Assembly (NCBI RefSeq): GCF_019430885.1
Contig: NZ_JAHYBZ010000008.1
Span: forward strand, 1-64,000
DNA length: 64,000 nt
Direction: 5' to 3'
From: Roseomonas alba
Lineage (GTDB): Bacteria; Pseudomonadota; Alphaproteobacteria; Acetobacterales; Acetobacteraceae
Positions 55,332 through 63,382 of the stretch are shown here, one piece after another. How positions within the stretch are numbered: the stretch's first letter is position 1; every line of letters begins with the position of its first letter. A program made the translations under genes and the position numbers. Under the pieces are notes generated by a model that was given only the letters and a program-made list of their open reading frames with translations, did not search any database and was not told the origin of the DNA.

Positions 55332-56186
55332 ATGCGCCGGATGCTGCTGCTGGCCAGCCTGATCGCCCTGCCCCTCGCCGCGCAGGCCGAATGCCCCGAC
55401 GAGGCGGCGATCGAGCGCCTGGCCGAGGCGCTGCAAGACAACCAGCCCTCGCCCGCCTTCACGGGCATGACATCGCTCGCCGACGGCTTCTGCGCCCAGG
55501 CACGGCTGGTCGAGGAGCTGCAACGCGCCTGGGGCCGGCCGGTGGGTTACAAGGTCGGGCTGACCAGCGCGCCGGTGCAGCAGCGCTTCGGGGTGAACCA
55601 CCCGGTGCGCGGCGTGCTGCTGGAAAGCAGCGTCAGCCTGCGCTCCGGCGCCGAAATCCCGGCCCGCTTCGGCGCCGTGCCGGTGATCGAGAGCGACTTC
55701 CTGGTACGCGTGCGCGACGACGGCATCAACCAGGCCGGCCATGACCGACTGGAGATCCTGCGGCATCTCGACGTGGTCATTCCCTATATCGAGCTGCCCG
55801 ACCTGGTGCTGTCAGGCGGCTTCGACGGGCCGAACCTGCTGGCGATCAATGTCGGCGCGCGGCTCGGCGTGCTCGGCACGCCTATCCCGGCGGAAGCGAC
55901 GCAGGACTTCGTGGACCGGCTGGGGTCGATGACCGTGACCATGGTCGATGACCGCGGGCAGGTCCGCGCCACCGCGCCGGGGACGGCGGCCCTCGGCCAT
56001 CCGCTGGATGTCGTGGCCTTCCTGATCGAGGACCTGGCCCGCGCCGGGCTGAAGCTCGAAGCCGGGCAGTATCTGTCGGTCGCCGGCTACTCGCCGACGC
56101 TGCCTCTGGAAGCCGGGCGCACCTATACGGTGCGCTATGACGGGCTGGTGGCGCAGCCGGTCAGCGTGAGCGTCCGAACACGGTGA
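55332..56186 (+). CDS. Exported 2-keto-4-pentenoate hydratase (FAH-fold) family protein
   Basis: A 284-residue protein with signal peptide MRRMLLLASLIALPLAAQA followed by a fumarylacetoacetase / MhpD-like fold: RAWGRPVGYKVGLTSAPVQQ, NHPVRGVLLESSV, VIESDFLVRVRDD, PYIELPDLVLSG, NVGARLGVLGTPIP. MhpD-type hydratases are cytoplasmic; an exported one is unusual, so its substrate must be periplasmic. Its stop overlaps the nadD GTG. Confidence 0.8.
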   Translation: MRRMLLLASLIALPLAAQAECPDEAAIERLAEALQDNQPSPAFTGMTSLADGFCAQARLVEELQRAWGRPVGYKVGLTSAPVQQRFGVNHPVRGVLLESSVSLRSGAEIPARFGAVPVIESDFLVRVRDDGINQAGHDRLEILRHLDVVIPYIELPDLVLSGGFDGPNLLAINVGARLGVLGTPIPAEATQDFVDRLGSMTVTMVDDRGQVRATAPGTAALGHPLDVVAFLIEDLARAGLKLEAGQYLSVAGYSPTLPLEAGRTYTVRYDGLVAQPVSVSVRTR

Positions 56187-56809
56187 CACCGGGACGATTC
56201 GGCGATGCGCGGCGACGGCGCATCGGGCTGCTTGGCGGCTCCTTCAACCCGGCGCATGAGGGGCACCGCCATGTCGCGCGCCGGGCTATGCAGGCGCTGC
56301 GGCTGGACGAAATCTGGCTGATGGTCTCGCCGGGCAATCCGCTGAAGCCGGTGCAGGGCATGGCGCCGCTTCCCGAACGCCTGGCCTCGGCGCGGCGCAT
56401 CGCGGATGGGCGGCGCATCATCGCGACGGATATCGAGGCGCGGCTCGGCACCCGCTACACGGCCGATACGCTGGCCGCGCTGCGCCGGCGCTTCCGCCGC
56501 GCGCGCTTCGCCTTCGTGATCGGGGCGGACAATATGGTGCAGTTGCCGCGCTGGAAGCAGTGGCGGGCCATTGCGCGCACCGTGGCGCTTGGCGTATTGC
56601 CGCGGCCCGGCTGGACACGCCGGGCACTGGCCGGCCGCGCGGCGCATGTGCTGGCACATCACCGGCGCGTGCCCGGGGGCGTGCTGACGGAATCCTTTGC
56701 GCCCCACGCCGCTTGGTGCTTGGTTCCGGCGCGGGAGCACGCCGCATCCGCCACCGCGATACGACGCGCGCAGGCGGAGCGATCCACGGGCGAGAGGAGG
56801 GGGCCATAG
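56183..56809 (+). CDS. nadD: Nicotinate-nucleotide adenylyltransferase
   Basis: A 208-residue enzyme adenylating nicotinate mononucleotide in NAD synthesis. RRRRIGLLGGSFNPAHEGH (10-28) is the nucleotidyltransferase GSFxPxHxGH motif, followed by WLMVSPGNPLKP and GADNMVQLPRWKQW; the ISSTxIR motif region reads EHAASATAIRRA. It starts with GTG overlapping the upstream stop. The final codons contain GAGGAGGGGGCC, which also serves as ribosome-binding site for rsfS. Confidence 0.93.
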   Translation: MTPGRFGDARRRRIGLLGGSFNPAHEGHRHVARRAMQALRLDEIWLMVSPGNPLKPVQGMAPLPERLASARRIADGRRIIATDIEARLGTRYTADTLAALRRRFRRARFAFVIGADNMVQLPRWKQWRAIARTVALGVLPRPGWTRRALAGRAAHVLAHHRRVPGGVLTESFAPHAAWCLVPAREHAASATAIRRAQAERSTGERRGP

Positions 56810-56859
56810 CCCGCACGCCGAAGACCACCGAGACGACGACCGCGCCGAAGGCGAAGGCC

Positions 56860-57690
56860 GTGTCGAAGGCGAAGACGAAAGCGGAGATCGAGCCGAAGAC
56901 CAAGGCCGTCACCGCCAAGGCCAAGGCTCCGCCGAAATCGAAGGCAAAGGCTGCGCCGAAATCGAAGGCAAAGGCCGAGGCCGAGCCGAAGACCAAGGCC
57001 ACTGCGGCCAAGGCCAAGGCTGCGCCGAAACCCAAGGCAAAAGCCGAGCCGAAGACCAAGGCCACTGCCGCCAAGGCCAAGGCTGCGCCGAAACCCAAGG
57101 CAAAAGCCGAGCCCAAGGCCAAGGCCGCTACCGCCAAGGCCAAGGCTGCGCCGAAACCCAAGGCAAAAGCCGAGCCCAAGGCCAAGGCCGCTACCGCCAA
57201 GGCCAAGGCTGCGCCGAAATCGAAGGCACCTGCGAAAGCGGCCACGACCAAGGCGAAGTCCGCGGCGCCGAAGGGCACGGCCACGCCCGCAGCCCCCCGC
57301 CCCGCCCGCACGAGCAAGCGGGAAAAGCTCTCGCCCGATCGCCTGTCGCTGCTCGTCGCCGCGGCGATGGCCTCGCTCGAGGACGACAAGGCCGAGAACA
57401 TCGTGCTGCTCGATGTCACCGGCCGGGCCGACTACGCCGACCGCCTGATCATCGCCACCGGCCAGGTGGAGCGCCAGCTCCAGGCCATGGCGACCCATCT
57501 GGACGAGGCGCTGGGCAAGGCCGGGCTGAACCTGAAGCGCGATTCGATCCAGGCCTCGCCCGACTGGGTGCTGATCGACGCTGGCGACCTGGTGATCCAC
57601 CTGTTCCGCCCGGATGCGCGGGAACTCTACCGCATCGAGCGTATGTGGGGCCCGGAAAGCCCGGGGGCCGGCGACGCCGCGGCCGGTTAG
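56860..57690 (+). CDS. rsfS: Ribosomal silencing factor RsfS with long Lys/Ala/Pro-rich N-terminal repeats
   Basis: The C-terminal ~110 residues are RsfS, which binds L14 and blocks subunit joining: [60 protein letters not shown]. Before it lie ~150 residues of [20 protein letters not shown] type, made by a 63-base tandem repeat (units at 57019, 57082, 57145, partial at 57208). This H1-like tail is not part of ordinary RsfS (about 110-130 residues). The start is unclear: GTG 56860 is the first standard codon downstream of nadD; ATA 56806 has an ideal AGGAGG five bases upstream and overlaps the nadD stop. Confidence 0.85.
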   Translation: MSKAKTKAEIEPKTKAVTAKAKAPPKSKAKAAPKSKAKAEAEPKTKATAAKAKAAPKPKAKAEPKTKATAAKAKAAPKPKAKAEPKAKAATAKAKAAPKPKAKAEPKAKAATAKAKAAPKSKAPAKAATTKAKSAAPKGTATPAAPRPARTSKREKLSPDRLSLLVAAAMASLEDDKAENIVLLDVTGRADYADRLIIATGQVERQLQAMATHLDEALGKAGLNLKRDSIQASPDWVLIDAGDLVIHLFRPDARELYRIERMWGPESPGAGDAAAG

Positions 57691-58141
57691 GATCCTCGCC
57701 GTCGGGCGGATGAAATCGGGGCCGGAGGCGGCACTCTACGCGCACTACGCCGCGCGCCTCCGCCCGCCGCCCGAGGTCACGGAAATCCCCGAAGCCCGTG
57801 GCTCTGCCGCCGAGATCCGCCGGCGGGAAGGCGCCGCCTTGCTCGCCGCCCTGCCGCCGGATGCCGCGGCCGTTGCGCTCGACCTCGGCGGCGACGCCCC
57901 CGACAGCGAAGGCTTCGCCGCGCTGATCACCCGCATCGAGGAGGCCGGCCGTACCGCCTGCTTCCTGATCGGCGGGGCGGAAGGGCTCGATCCCTCGGTG
58001 ACCGCGCGGGCGGAACGGCGGATCGCGTTGGGGCCGATGACTTGGCCGCACTTCCTCGTGCGGGGGATGCTGGCGGAACAGCTCTACCGGGCACAGGCCA
58101 TCCGGCAGAACCATCCCTACCATCGCGCCTGGCGACCCTGA
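57614..58141 (+). CDS. rlmH: 23S rRNA pseudouridine-1915 N3-methyltransferase
   Basis: The SPOUT methyltransferase that modifies pseudouridine 1915. Core [61 protein letters not shown]. The true family N-terminus corresponds to VRILAVG, whose first codon is GTT (57686) overlapping the rsfS stop (GTTAG). The nearest standard start is ATG 57614, adding about 24 residues unlike RlmH; ATG 57710 would cut the first strand. So the 5' boundary is uncertain. Confidence 0.88.
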   Translation: MRGNSTASSVCGARKARGPATPRPVRILAVGRMKSGPEAALYAHYAARLRPPPEVTEIPEARGSAAEIRRREGAALLAALPPDAAAVALDLGGDAPDSEGFAALITRIEEAGRTACFLIGGAEGLDPSVTARAERRIALGPMTWPHFLVRGMLAEQLYRAQAIRQNHPYHRAWRP

Positions 58142-58327
58142 TGGCGGGATGAGGTCCGGATAGGGGCAGCGCCCCTCTCCGGTTCGGCCGGCAACGCCTA
58201 TCCCTGCCCTCAAGGAGGCGAGGCCCCTCCGACTGCCGCCTCGCCGGACGACCCCATGAGGAAACACGTCCCTCGGCCTTCAAAGTGACGCTGGACGCCA
58301 CACGGGCGCCGCGCGGATCATGGCGTC
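58142..58327. other. Intergenic hairpin after rlmH
   Basis: An AGGGGCAGCGCCCCT hairpin (about 58163-58177) of the style seen elsewhere follows rlmH and may terminate the nadD-rsfS-rlmH operon. The rest shows no gene. Confidence 0.45.
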
Positions 58328-59005
58328 ATGCTGCTGCTCATCCTCGTCGCGCTGCTGTGGATCGCCGTGCATGTCGGCGTGTCCGGCACGGCACTGCGCG
58401 GGCGCGTCGTAGCCCGGACCGGCGAGGCCATGTTCATGGCCGCTTTCTCGGCCGTTTCCCTGGCCCTGCTCGCCCTGATGGTGATCGCCTGGCGCGGGGC
58501 CGAGACTGCGCCGCTGTGGTTCGCGCAGGGTTGGCTGCGCTGGGTCATCGCCGTGCTGATGCTGCCGGTCTTCGTGCTCTTCGCCTGCTCGCTGATGGGC
58601 AACCCCACTGCGACGGGCGGTGGTGGGCTGCTGGCGAAGGGGGCACACGGTATCCAGCGCGTTACGCGCCATCCGATGCTCTGCGCCTTCGCGGGCTGGG
58701 CGGCGCTGCACATCCTGGGCAATGGCGACACGGCAGCCATTGTCTTCTTCGGCACCCTGCTGATCACCGCGCTGGCCGGCATGCCATCCATCGACGCGAA
58801 GATGGCGCGGCGCCATCCGCAGGCGTGGCCGGGCTTCGCGGCGGAGACTTCGATCCTCCCGTTCGGGGCGATCCTCGCCGGACGAAACCGGCTGGTGCTG
58901 CGAGAGATCGGCTGGATCGCGCCGCTGGCGGGCCTGCTGCTCTGGGCAGGCGTACTGCATGGGCATCGCATCCTGTTCGGCGTGCCGGTGCTGATTCCTG
59001 GCTGA
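58328..59005 (+). CDS. NnrU family membrane protein
   Basis: A 225-residue integral membrane protein of the NnrU / methyltransferase-like membrane family. Five to six hydrophobic helices (for example MLLLILVALLWIAVHVGVSG, VIAVLMLPVFVLFACSLMGN) and the conserved GIQRVTRHPMLCAFAGWAALH. NnrU proteins are linked to nitrite/nitric oxide reduction, but no nir/nor genes are here, so the role is open. TTG/GTG starts further upstream are not supported. Confidence 0.82.
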   Translation: MLLLILVALLWIAVHVGVSGTALRGRVVARTGEAMFMAAFSAVSLALLALMVIAWRGAETAPLWFAQGWLRWVIAVLMLPVFVLFACSLMGNPTATGGGGLLAKGAHGIQRVTRHPMLCAFAGWAALHILGNGDTAAIVFFGTLLITALAGMPSIDAKMARRHPQAWPGFAAETSILPFGAILAGRNRLVLREIGWIAPLAGLLLWAGVLHGHRILFGVPVLIPG

Positions 59006-59041
59006 CCGGGACGCCAGTCAGCCCCGCGCCGCGTCGATATA

Positions 59042-59081
59042 GTTGACTTGGAAATCAAATGTCGTTAGTTTCCTAGTCAAC
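59042..59081. promoter_or_regulatory. Long inverted repeat over the marR promoter (candidate MarR operator)
   Basis: Arms GTTGACTTGGAAA (59042-59054) and TTTCCTAGTCAAC (59069-59081) are complementary at 12 of 13 positions. TTGACT (59043-59048) fits a -35 box, with TAGTTT 17 bases on as a weak -10. The repeat therefore covers the promoter, 15 bases before the marR ATG, in AT-rich DNA: a classic autoregulatory layout. Confidence 0.6.
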
Positions 59082-59096
59082 AATAGGCTTCGATGC

Positions 59097-59549
59097 ATGA
59101 CCGCCATCCCCGATCTCAGCGATCATCTCGGCTACTGGCTGCGCCAGGTGTCGAACCATGTCTCGCACGCCTTCGCCCGCCGCCTGGCCGATCAGGACGT
59201 GACCGTCGCCGAATGGGCGCTGATGCGCGTGCTGCATGGCGAGGCCCCGATGGCGCCCAGCCGCATCGCCGACCGCATGGGCATGACGCGCGGCGCCGTC
59301 ACCAAGCTGGCCGACCGCCTGATCGCCAAGGGCCTCCTGGTCCGGGAAGCCAGCCCCGAGGACGGCCGCGCCCAGACTCTCTCCCTGACGGAACCGGGCG
59401 CGGGATTCGTGCCGCGCCTCGCCGCGCTGGCCGATGCCAATGACGCGGCCTGCTTCGGCCATCTGCCGGATGCCGACCGAGCGGCGCTCGGCCGCATCCT
59501 CAGGGACATGGTTCGCCATCTCGGCGTCACGACCGTCGCCATCGATTGA
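59097..59549 (+). CDS. MarR-family transcriptional regulator
   Basis: A 150-residue MarR protein: VAEWALMRVLHGEAPMAPSR, IADRMGMTRGAVTKLADRLI (recognition helix), then wing EASPEDGRAQTLSLTEPG. The start ATG 59097 (MTAIPDLSDH) was chosen because the preceding frame runs through the operator. It is followed after 22 bases by the DUF1398 gene, its likely target and operon partner. Confidence 0.9.
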   Translation: MTAIPDLSDHLGYWLRQVSNHVSHAFARRLADQDVTVAEWALMRVLHGEAPMAPSRIADRMGMTRGAVTKLADRLIAKGLLVREASPEDGRAQTLSLTEPGAGFVPRLAALADANDAACFGHLPDADRAALGRILRDMVRHLGVTTVAID

Positions 59550-59571
59550 ACCCCAACACCCAGGAGCCTTC

Positions 59572-59973
59572 ATGGACGACCACCTCGCCGCCATCGCCGC
59601 CGACTGCCTGGACGGCGCCGAGACCGGCAGCCGGACCTTCCCCGGAATCGTCGCCACGCTGATGCGGGCCGGCTTCGAGAGCTACGCCATCGACTTCCGC
59701 CGCGCGACGGCAACCTATTACCGGCCCGATGGCGACAGCGTCGCGTTGTCGGCACCGCGCCATGCGGTCTCGATCGCCGAGACCTTCGATGTGCCTGCCC
59801 TCCAGGCCGCGATCCGCGAGGCTCAGCAGCTCGTCCCCGGCTACACCTATGGCGGCTTCTGCACCAAGGCGATGGCCGCCGGCTGCGTCGGCTATGTCGT
59901 CTCCTTCCCTGGCCGCCGCGCAGTGTATTCCGGCCGGACCGGCGAAACCCATGTCGAGCACTTCCCGCAATAG
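59572..59973 (+). CDS. DUF1398 family protein
   Basis: A 133-residue protein matching the DUF1398 pattern: SRTFPGIVATLMRAGFESYAIDFRRATATYY, then FDVPALQAAIREAQQLVPGYTYGGFCTKAMAAGCVGYVVSFPGRRAVYSGRTGETHVEHFP. It starts at ATG 59572 after CAGGAGCC. Function unknown; co-regulation with MarR is inferred from the 22-base gap. Confidence 0.85.
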   Translation: MDDHLAAIAADCLDGAETGSRTFPGIVATLMRAGFESYAIDFRRATATYYRPDGDSVALSAPRHAVSIAETFDVPALQAAIREAQQLVPGYTYGGFCTKAMAAGCVGYVVSFPGRRAVYSGRTGETHVEHFPQ

Positions 59974-60036
59974 CCGACCGGCCTTGCCGGGCGGGCGCGG
60001 CAGGGGTTAAGCCCGGGGCAACATAAGGACCCTGCC

Positions 60037-61596
60037 ATGCCCGCCAGTCGCCCGCGCCCCGTCATGCTCGTCATCCTCGACGGCTGGGGATGGCGTGAGG
60101 ACCGCGCCGACAACGCCGTGCTGCAGGCGAAGACGCCCGCCTTCGATCGGCTCTGGGCCGAATGCCCCCATGCGTTCCTGCGCACCTCGGGCCCCGATGT
60201 CGGCCTGCCGACTGGCCAGATGGGCAATTCCGAGGTCGGCCACCTGAACATCGGTGCCGGCCGCGTGGTCATGCAGGACCTGCCGCGCATCGGGAATGCC
60301 GTCGCCGATGGCTCGATCGCGAGTTTGCCCGCGCTGACGGGACTGATCGAGAAGCTGAAGGAAACCGGCGGCACCTGCCATCTGATGGGGCTGCTGTCCC
60401 CGGGCGGGGTGCATGCCCATCAGGACCATGCGGTCGCCCTCGCCCGGATTCTGTCCGCAGCCGGAATCAAGGTCGCCATCCATGCCCTGACCGATGGCCG
60501 CGACACCGCCCCCAAGGCGGCCCCCGAGTTCCTGGCAAAGTTCGAGGCCGATATCGACGGACTGCCCGGCGTCTCGATCGCCACGGTGATTGGCCGCTAC
60601 TTCGCCATGGACCGCGACAATCGCTGGGAACGCGTCTCCCAGGCCTATGACGCCATGGTCGTCGCCGAGGGCACCCACGCCACGGACGCGCAGGCGGCCA
60701 TCGCGGCCGGGCACGCCGCTGGCAAGACGGACGAGTTCATCCCCGCCACCGTCATCGGCGGCTATGCCGGCATGCAGGATGGTGACGGGCTGCTCTGCTT
60801 CAATTTCCGCGCCGACCGGGTGCGGCAGATCCTGGCGGCGCTGCTCGACCCGTCCTTCTCTGGCTTCGCCCGCAAGCGCGTCGTCCGCTTCGCCTCCGCC
60901 GCCGGCATGACGGAATACAGCGAGGCGCTGAACCCCTTCCTCGCCACACTCTTCGCCCCGCAATCCATGGCCGACATCCTCGGCAGCGTCGTCTCCGCCC
61001 AGGGGATGACGCAGCTCCGCATGGCGGAGACCGAGAAGTACCCGCACGTCACCTACTTCCTGAACGGCGGCGAGGAGACCCCCTTCCCCGGCGAGGACCG
61101 CATCCTGGTCCCCTCCCCCAAGGTCGCGACCTATGACCTGCAGCCAGAAATGTCCGCGCCCGAGCTGACGGACAAGGCCGTGGCGGCGATCGGGTCCGGC
61201 ACCTACGATCTGATCGTGCTGAACTTCGCCAATGCCGACATGGTGGGCCATACCGGCAGCCTGGCCGCCGCCACCAAGGCGGTGGAGACGGTGGATACCG
61301 GCCTCGGCCGCATCGCCGATGCCATCCGCGCCGCCGGCGGCGCGCTGTTCGTCACGGCCGACCACGGCAATGCCGAAATGATGAAGGACCCCGTCACCGG
61401 CGGGCCGCACACGGCGCACACCACCAACCCCGTGCCGGCCATCCTGCTCGGCGCGCCCAAGGACGCGGCGCTGAAGGATGGCCGCCTGGCCGATATCGCG
61501 CCGACGCTGCTGGCACTGCTTCAGGTCGCGCAACCGGCGGCGATGACGGGGACGTCGCTGCTCCGTCCACGGCATGAAGCGGCCGCCGCGGACTGA
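60037..61596 (+). CDS. gpmI: 2,3-bisphosphoglycerate-independent phosphoglycerate mutase
   Basis: A 519-residue metalloenzyme interconverting 3- and 2-phosphoglycerate in glycolysis. LVILDGWGWRE (11-21) holds a metal aspartate, S65 in QMGNSEVGHLNIGAGR is the phosphorylated nucleophile, and HNAD/ADHGNAE (about 444-450) bind metal. Complete at about 510-520 residues. ATG 60037 follows ATAAGGACC. Confidence 0.95.
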   Translation: MPASRPRPVMLVILDGWGWREDRADNAVLQAKTPAFDRLWAECPHAFLRTSGPDVGLPTGQMGNSEVGHLNIGAGRVVMQDLPRIGNAVADGSIASLPALTGLIEKLKETGGTCHLMGLLSPGGVHAHQDHAVALARILSAAGIKVAIHALTDGRDTAPKAAPEFLAKFEADIDGLPGVSIATVIGRYFAMDRDNRWERVSQAYDAMVVAEGTHATDAQAAIAAGHAAGKTDEFIPATVIGGYAGMQDGDGLLCFNFRADRVRQILAALLDPSFSGFARKRVVRFASAAGMTEYSEALNPFLATLFAPQSMADILGSVVSAQGMTQLRMAETEKYPHVTYFLNGGEETPFPGEDRILVPSPKVATYDLQPEMSAPELTDKAVAAIGSGTYDLIVLNFANADMVGHTGSLAAATKAVETVDTGLGRIADAIRAAGGALFVTADHGNAEMMKDPVTGGPHTAHTTNPVPAILLGAPKDAALKDGRLADIAPTLLALLQVAQPAAMTGTSLLRPRHEAAAAD

Positions 61597-61600
61597 ACCA

Positions 61601-61675
61601 GAGAGGGGCTTTGCCCCTCTCCGGACCTTACCCCACCACGGGGACCCATTCGCGTTGCCATGTAACGCGAATGGG
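61601..61675 (+). terminator. Terminator of gpmI and adjacent perfect inverted repeat
   Basis: GAGAGGGGC-TTT-GCCCCTCTC (61601-61621) directly follows gpmI. A second perfect repeat CCCATTCGCGTT-N7-AACGCGAATGGG is at 61645-61675. Both belong to the palindrome-rich stretch preceding the EnvC-like gene. Confidence 0.6.
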
Positions 61676-61693
61676 AACCCGCATAGGCCACAA

Positions 61694-61820
61694 GGCCTTT
61701 GGTGGGGTGGCTTGGAGGGGCAAAACCCCTCCGACTCTGCCTCTGCCTGTTGCTCTCCGCCTCCGCTCTCGCCCAGCAGCCCTCCCGCGAATCCGTCCAG
61801 GACGCCCGTCGCGCCGCCGA
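61694..61820 (+). pseudogene. Duplicated 5' fragment of the EnvC-like gene
   Basis: This 127-base stretch is repeated at 61944-62070, offset exactly 250 bases, with about four differences. It encodes from a TTG at 61699 the same signal peptide and first mature residues (LLLSASALAQQPSRESVQDA) as the real gene, then diverges after DARRAADAKR. It is a truncated, non-functional duplicate lying between palindromic repeats. Confidence 0.75.
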
Positions 61821-61913
61821 TGCGAAACGCGTGCTGCGCATACGAGCCCGCTCATCTTCATGGCACCCTGCACCGGAGCCCGTGTGCCAAACCCGAAACC
61901 CCCGCCGCGCCCG

Positions 61914-61980
61914 GAACCAGGTTGAGGTTTCCAAAGGCCTTTCGGCCTTTGGTGGGGTGGCTTGGAGGGGCAAAGCCCCT
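61914..61980 (+). repeat. Palindromic repeat, family copy C, overlapping a gene start
   Basis: GTTGAGGTTTCC (61921-61932), hairpin AAAGGCC-TTTC-GGCCTTT (61933-61950), GGGGTGGCTT and hairpin GGAGGGGC-AAA-GCCCCTCC (about 61964-61982). It shares sequence and order with the repeats at 14172-14240 and 52859-52925. The EnvC-like gene starts inside it. Confidence 0.7.
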
Positions 61981-63211
61981 CCGACTCTGCCTCTGCCTGT
62001 TGCTCTCCACCTCCGCTCTCGCTCAGCAGCCCTCCCGCGAATCCGTCCAGGACGCCCGCCGCGCCGCCGAGGCCGAGCGTGCCGCCGCGGAAGACGCCGC
62101 CCGCCTCGCCCGCGAGGCGTCCGAGGTCGAGCGTGGTCTGGCCCGCCAGCGCGTGGCCATGGCCGAGCGCGTCCAGCAGGCCGAATCCGTGCTCGATGCG
62201 GCTCAGGAACGGGAGCGGCGTGCCGTTCACGCCGCCATCGCAGCGCGAGACGAGGCGACGCGCCGGGCCGCCGCCCTCGCCCCGATGCTGCCGGCGATGC
62301 GGCGCCTGTCGCTCTGGCCGGCCGAGACGCTGCTCGCCGTGCCTTTGCCTCCGGAGGAAGCCCTGCGCGGCGTGCTGGTCCTGCAGGGCATCGCCCGCCA
62401 GATCCGCCAGGATGTCGAGGCGCTGCGCGAGGCGGACCGGGAGGCCTCCCGCCGCGCCCGCGTCGCCGCGGCGGAGGCTCTGCTGGTCACGGCGGCCCGG
62501 GAGGAGGCGCTGTCCTCCGCCGCCGCGCTGGATTCCGAGATCGCCGCCGCCCGCATGCGCGAGGCCGAGGCCCGCCAGGCCGAGCGGACGGCGGACCGCC
62601 GCGCGCAGGACGCGCTGGCCCGAGCCTCGAATCTGGCCGACATGCTGGCCCGGATCGAGCGCGACCAGGCGCGCGAAGCCGCTGCCCAGGCTGCCCGCGA
62701 GAGGGCCGCGGCGGCCCAGCGGGCGCGCGAGGAACGTGCCGCGGCCCGCGCAGGCCGCACCCCGCCGCCATCCGAGCCGCTGCCGACGCCCCCGGGACGG
62801 ACCCAGGTCGCCTCGGTGGCGTCGGGCGCGCGGGTGATGCCGGTCGCCGGGCGGGTACTGCGGGGCTTCGGCGACCAGGGGGAAGGTGGGGCTGCACGCG
62901 GGGAGACCATCCAGACCCCGGCCGGGGCGCGGGTCGTCAGCCCCTGTGGCGGGCGGGCGGTCTTCAGCGGTCCCTTCCGAAGTTATGGCCTGTTGCTGAT
63001 TGTCGACTGCGCCGATGGCCACCATGTCGTGCTGGCCGGCCTCGGGCGGCTCGACGCGTCGACGGGTGCGCGCCTGCTGCCCGGGGAACCTGTCGGCGTG
63101 ATGGGCGAAGGGGAGGGCGGGCGCGACCGGCTCTATCTGGAGCTGCGTCGCGAAGGCCAGACGATGGATCCGCGGCCCTGGCTCGCCGGGGCACGTGGCA
63201 GTGGAGGATGA
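61949..63211 (+). CDS. EnvC-like murein hydrolase activator (degenerate M23/LytM)
   Basis: A 420-residue periplasmic protein. Signal peptide LVGWLGGAKPLRLCLCLLLSTSALAQ, a long coiled coil (about 30-260, rich in Ala/Glu/Arg), a low-complexity linker, and a C-terminal LytM domain (about 290-415; VMPVAGRVLRGFGDQ, TPAGARVVSPCGGRAVFSG). LytM catalytic residues are missing (HxGxD reads ARGETIQ; HxH reads YLELR), as in EnvC activators of amidases. Start TTG 61949 or GTG 61952 lies in the repeat copy C; no ATG is available before 62158. It precedes ctpA, as in other alphaproteobacteria. Confidence 0.8.
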   Translation: MVGWLGGAKPLRLCLCLLLSTSALAQQPSRESVQDARRAAEAERAAAEDAARLAREASEVERGLARQRVAMAERVQQAESVLDAAQERERRAVHAAIAARDEATRRAAALAPMLPAMRRLSLWPAETLLAVPLPPEEALRGVLVLQGIARQIRQDVEALREADREASRRARVAAAEALLVTAAREEALSSAAALDSEIAAARMREAEARQAERTADRRAQDALARASNLADMLARIERDQAREAAAQAARERAAAAQRAREERAAARAGRTPPPSEPLPTPPGRTQVASVASGARVMPVAGRVLRGFGDQGEGGAARGETIQTPAGARVVSPCGGRAVFSGPFRSYGLLLIVDCADGHHVVLAGLGRLDASTGARLLPGEPVGVMGEGEGGRDRLYLELRREGQTMDPRPWLAGARGSGG

Positions 63212-63382
63212 CCCGGCCGGGCTTGTCCGATCGGTAAGCCTGAAGCTTGCCGAACGGTAAGGCTGGTAACAGCACTGTTTCGACGCGGTTTCCGGCTGCA
63301 CCCGGGGGGCGCCATAGGCTACAGCTTGATGTCTCGCGCGGGGGTGCTTGCCTGACCCGCGTCACGGAAGGAAGGAATTGGA

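Noticed and set aside
56183-56809. Frameshift or sequencing error causing the ATA start of rsfS
   Set aside because: Changing ATA to ATG would destroy the nadD stop codon (TAG), so a simple error in that base is not an attractive explanation; kept instead as a start-codon finding.
60007-63301. Long minus-strand frames opposite gpmI and the EnvC-like gene
   Set aside because: Shadows of genes with clear active-site motifs or a signal peptide and coiled coil.
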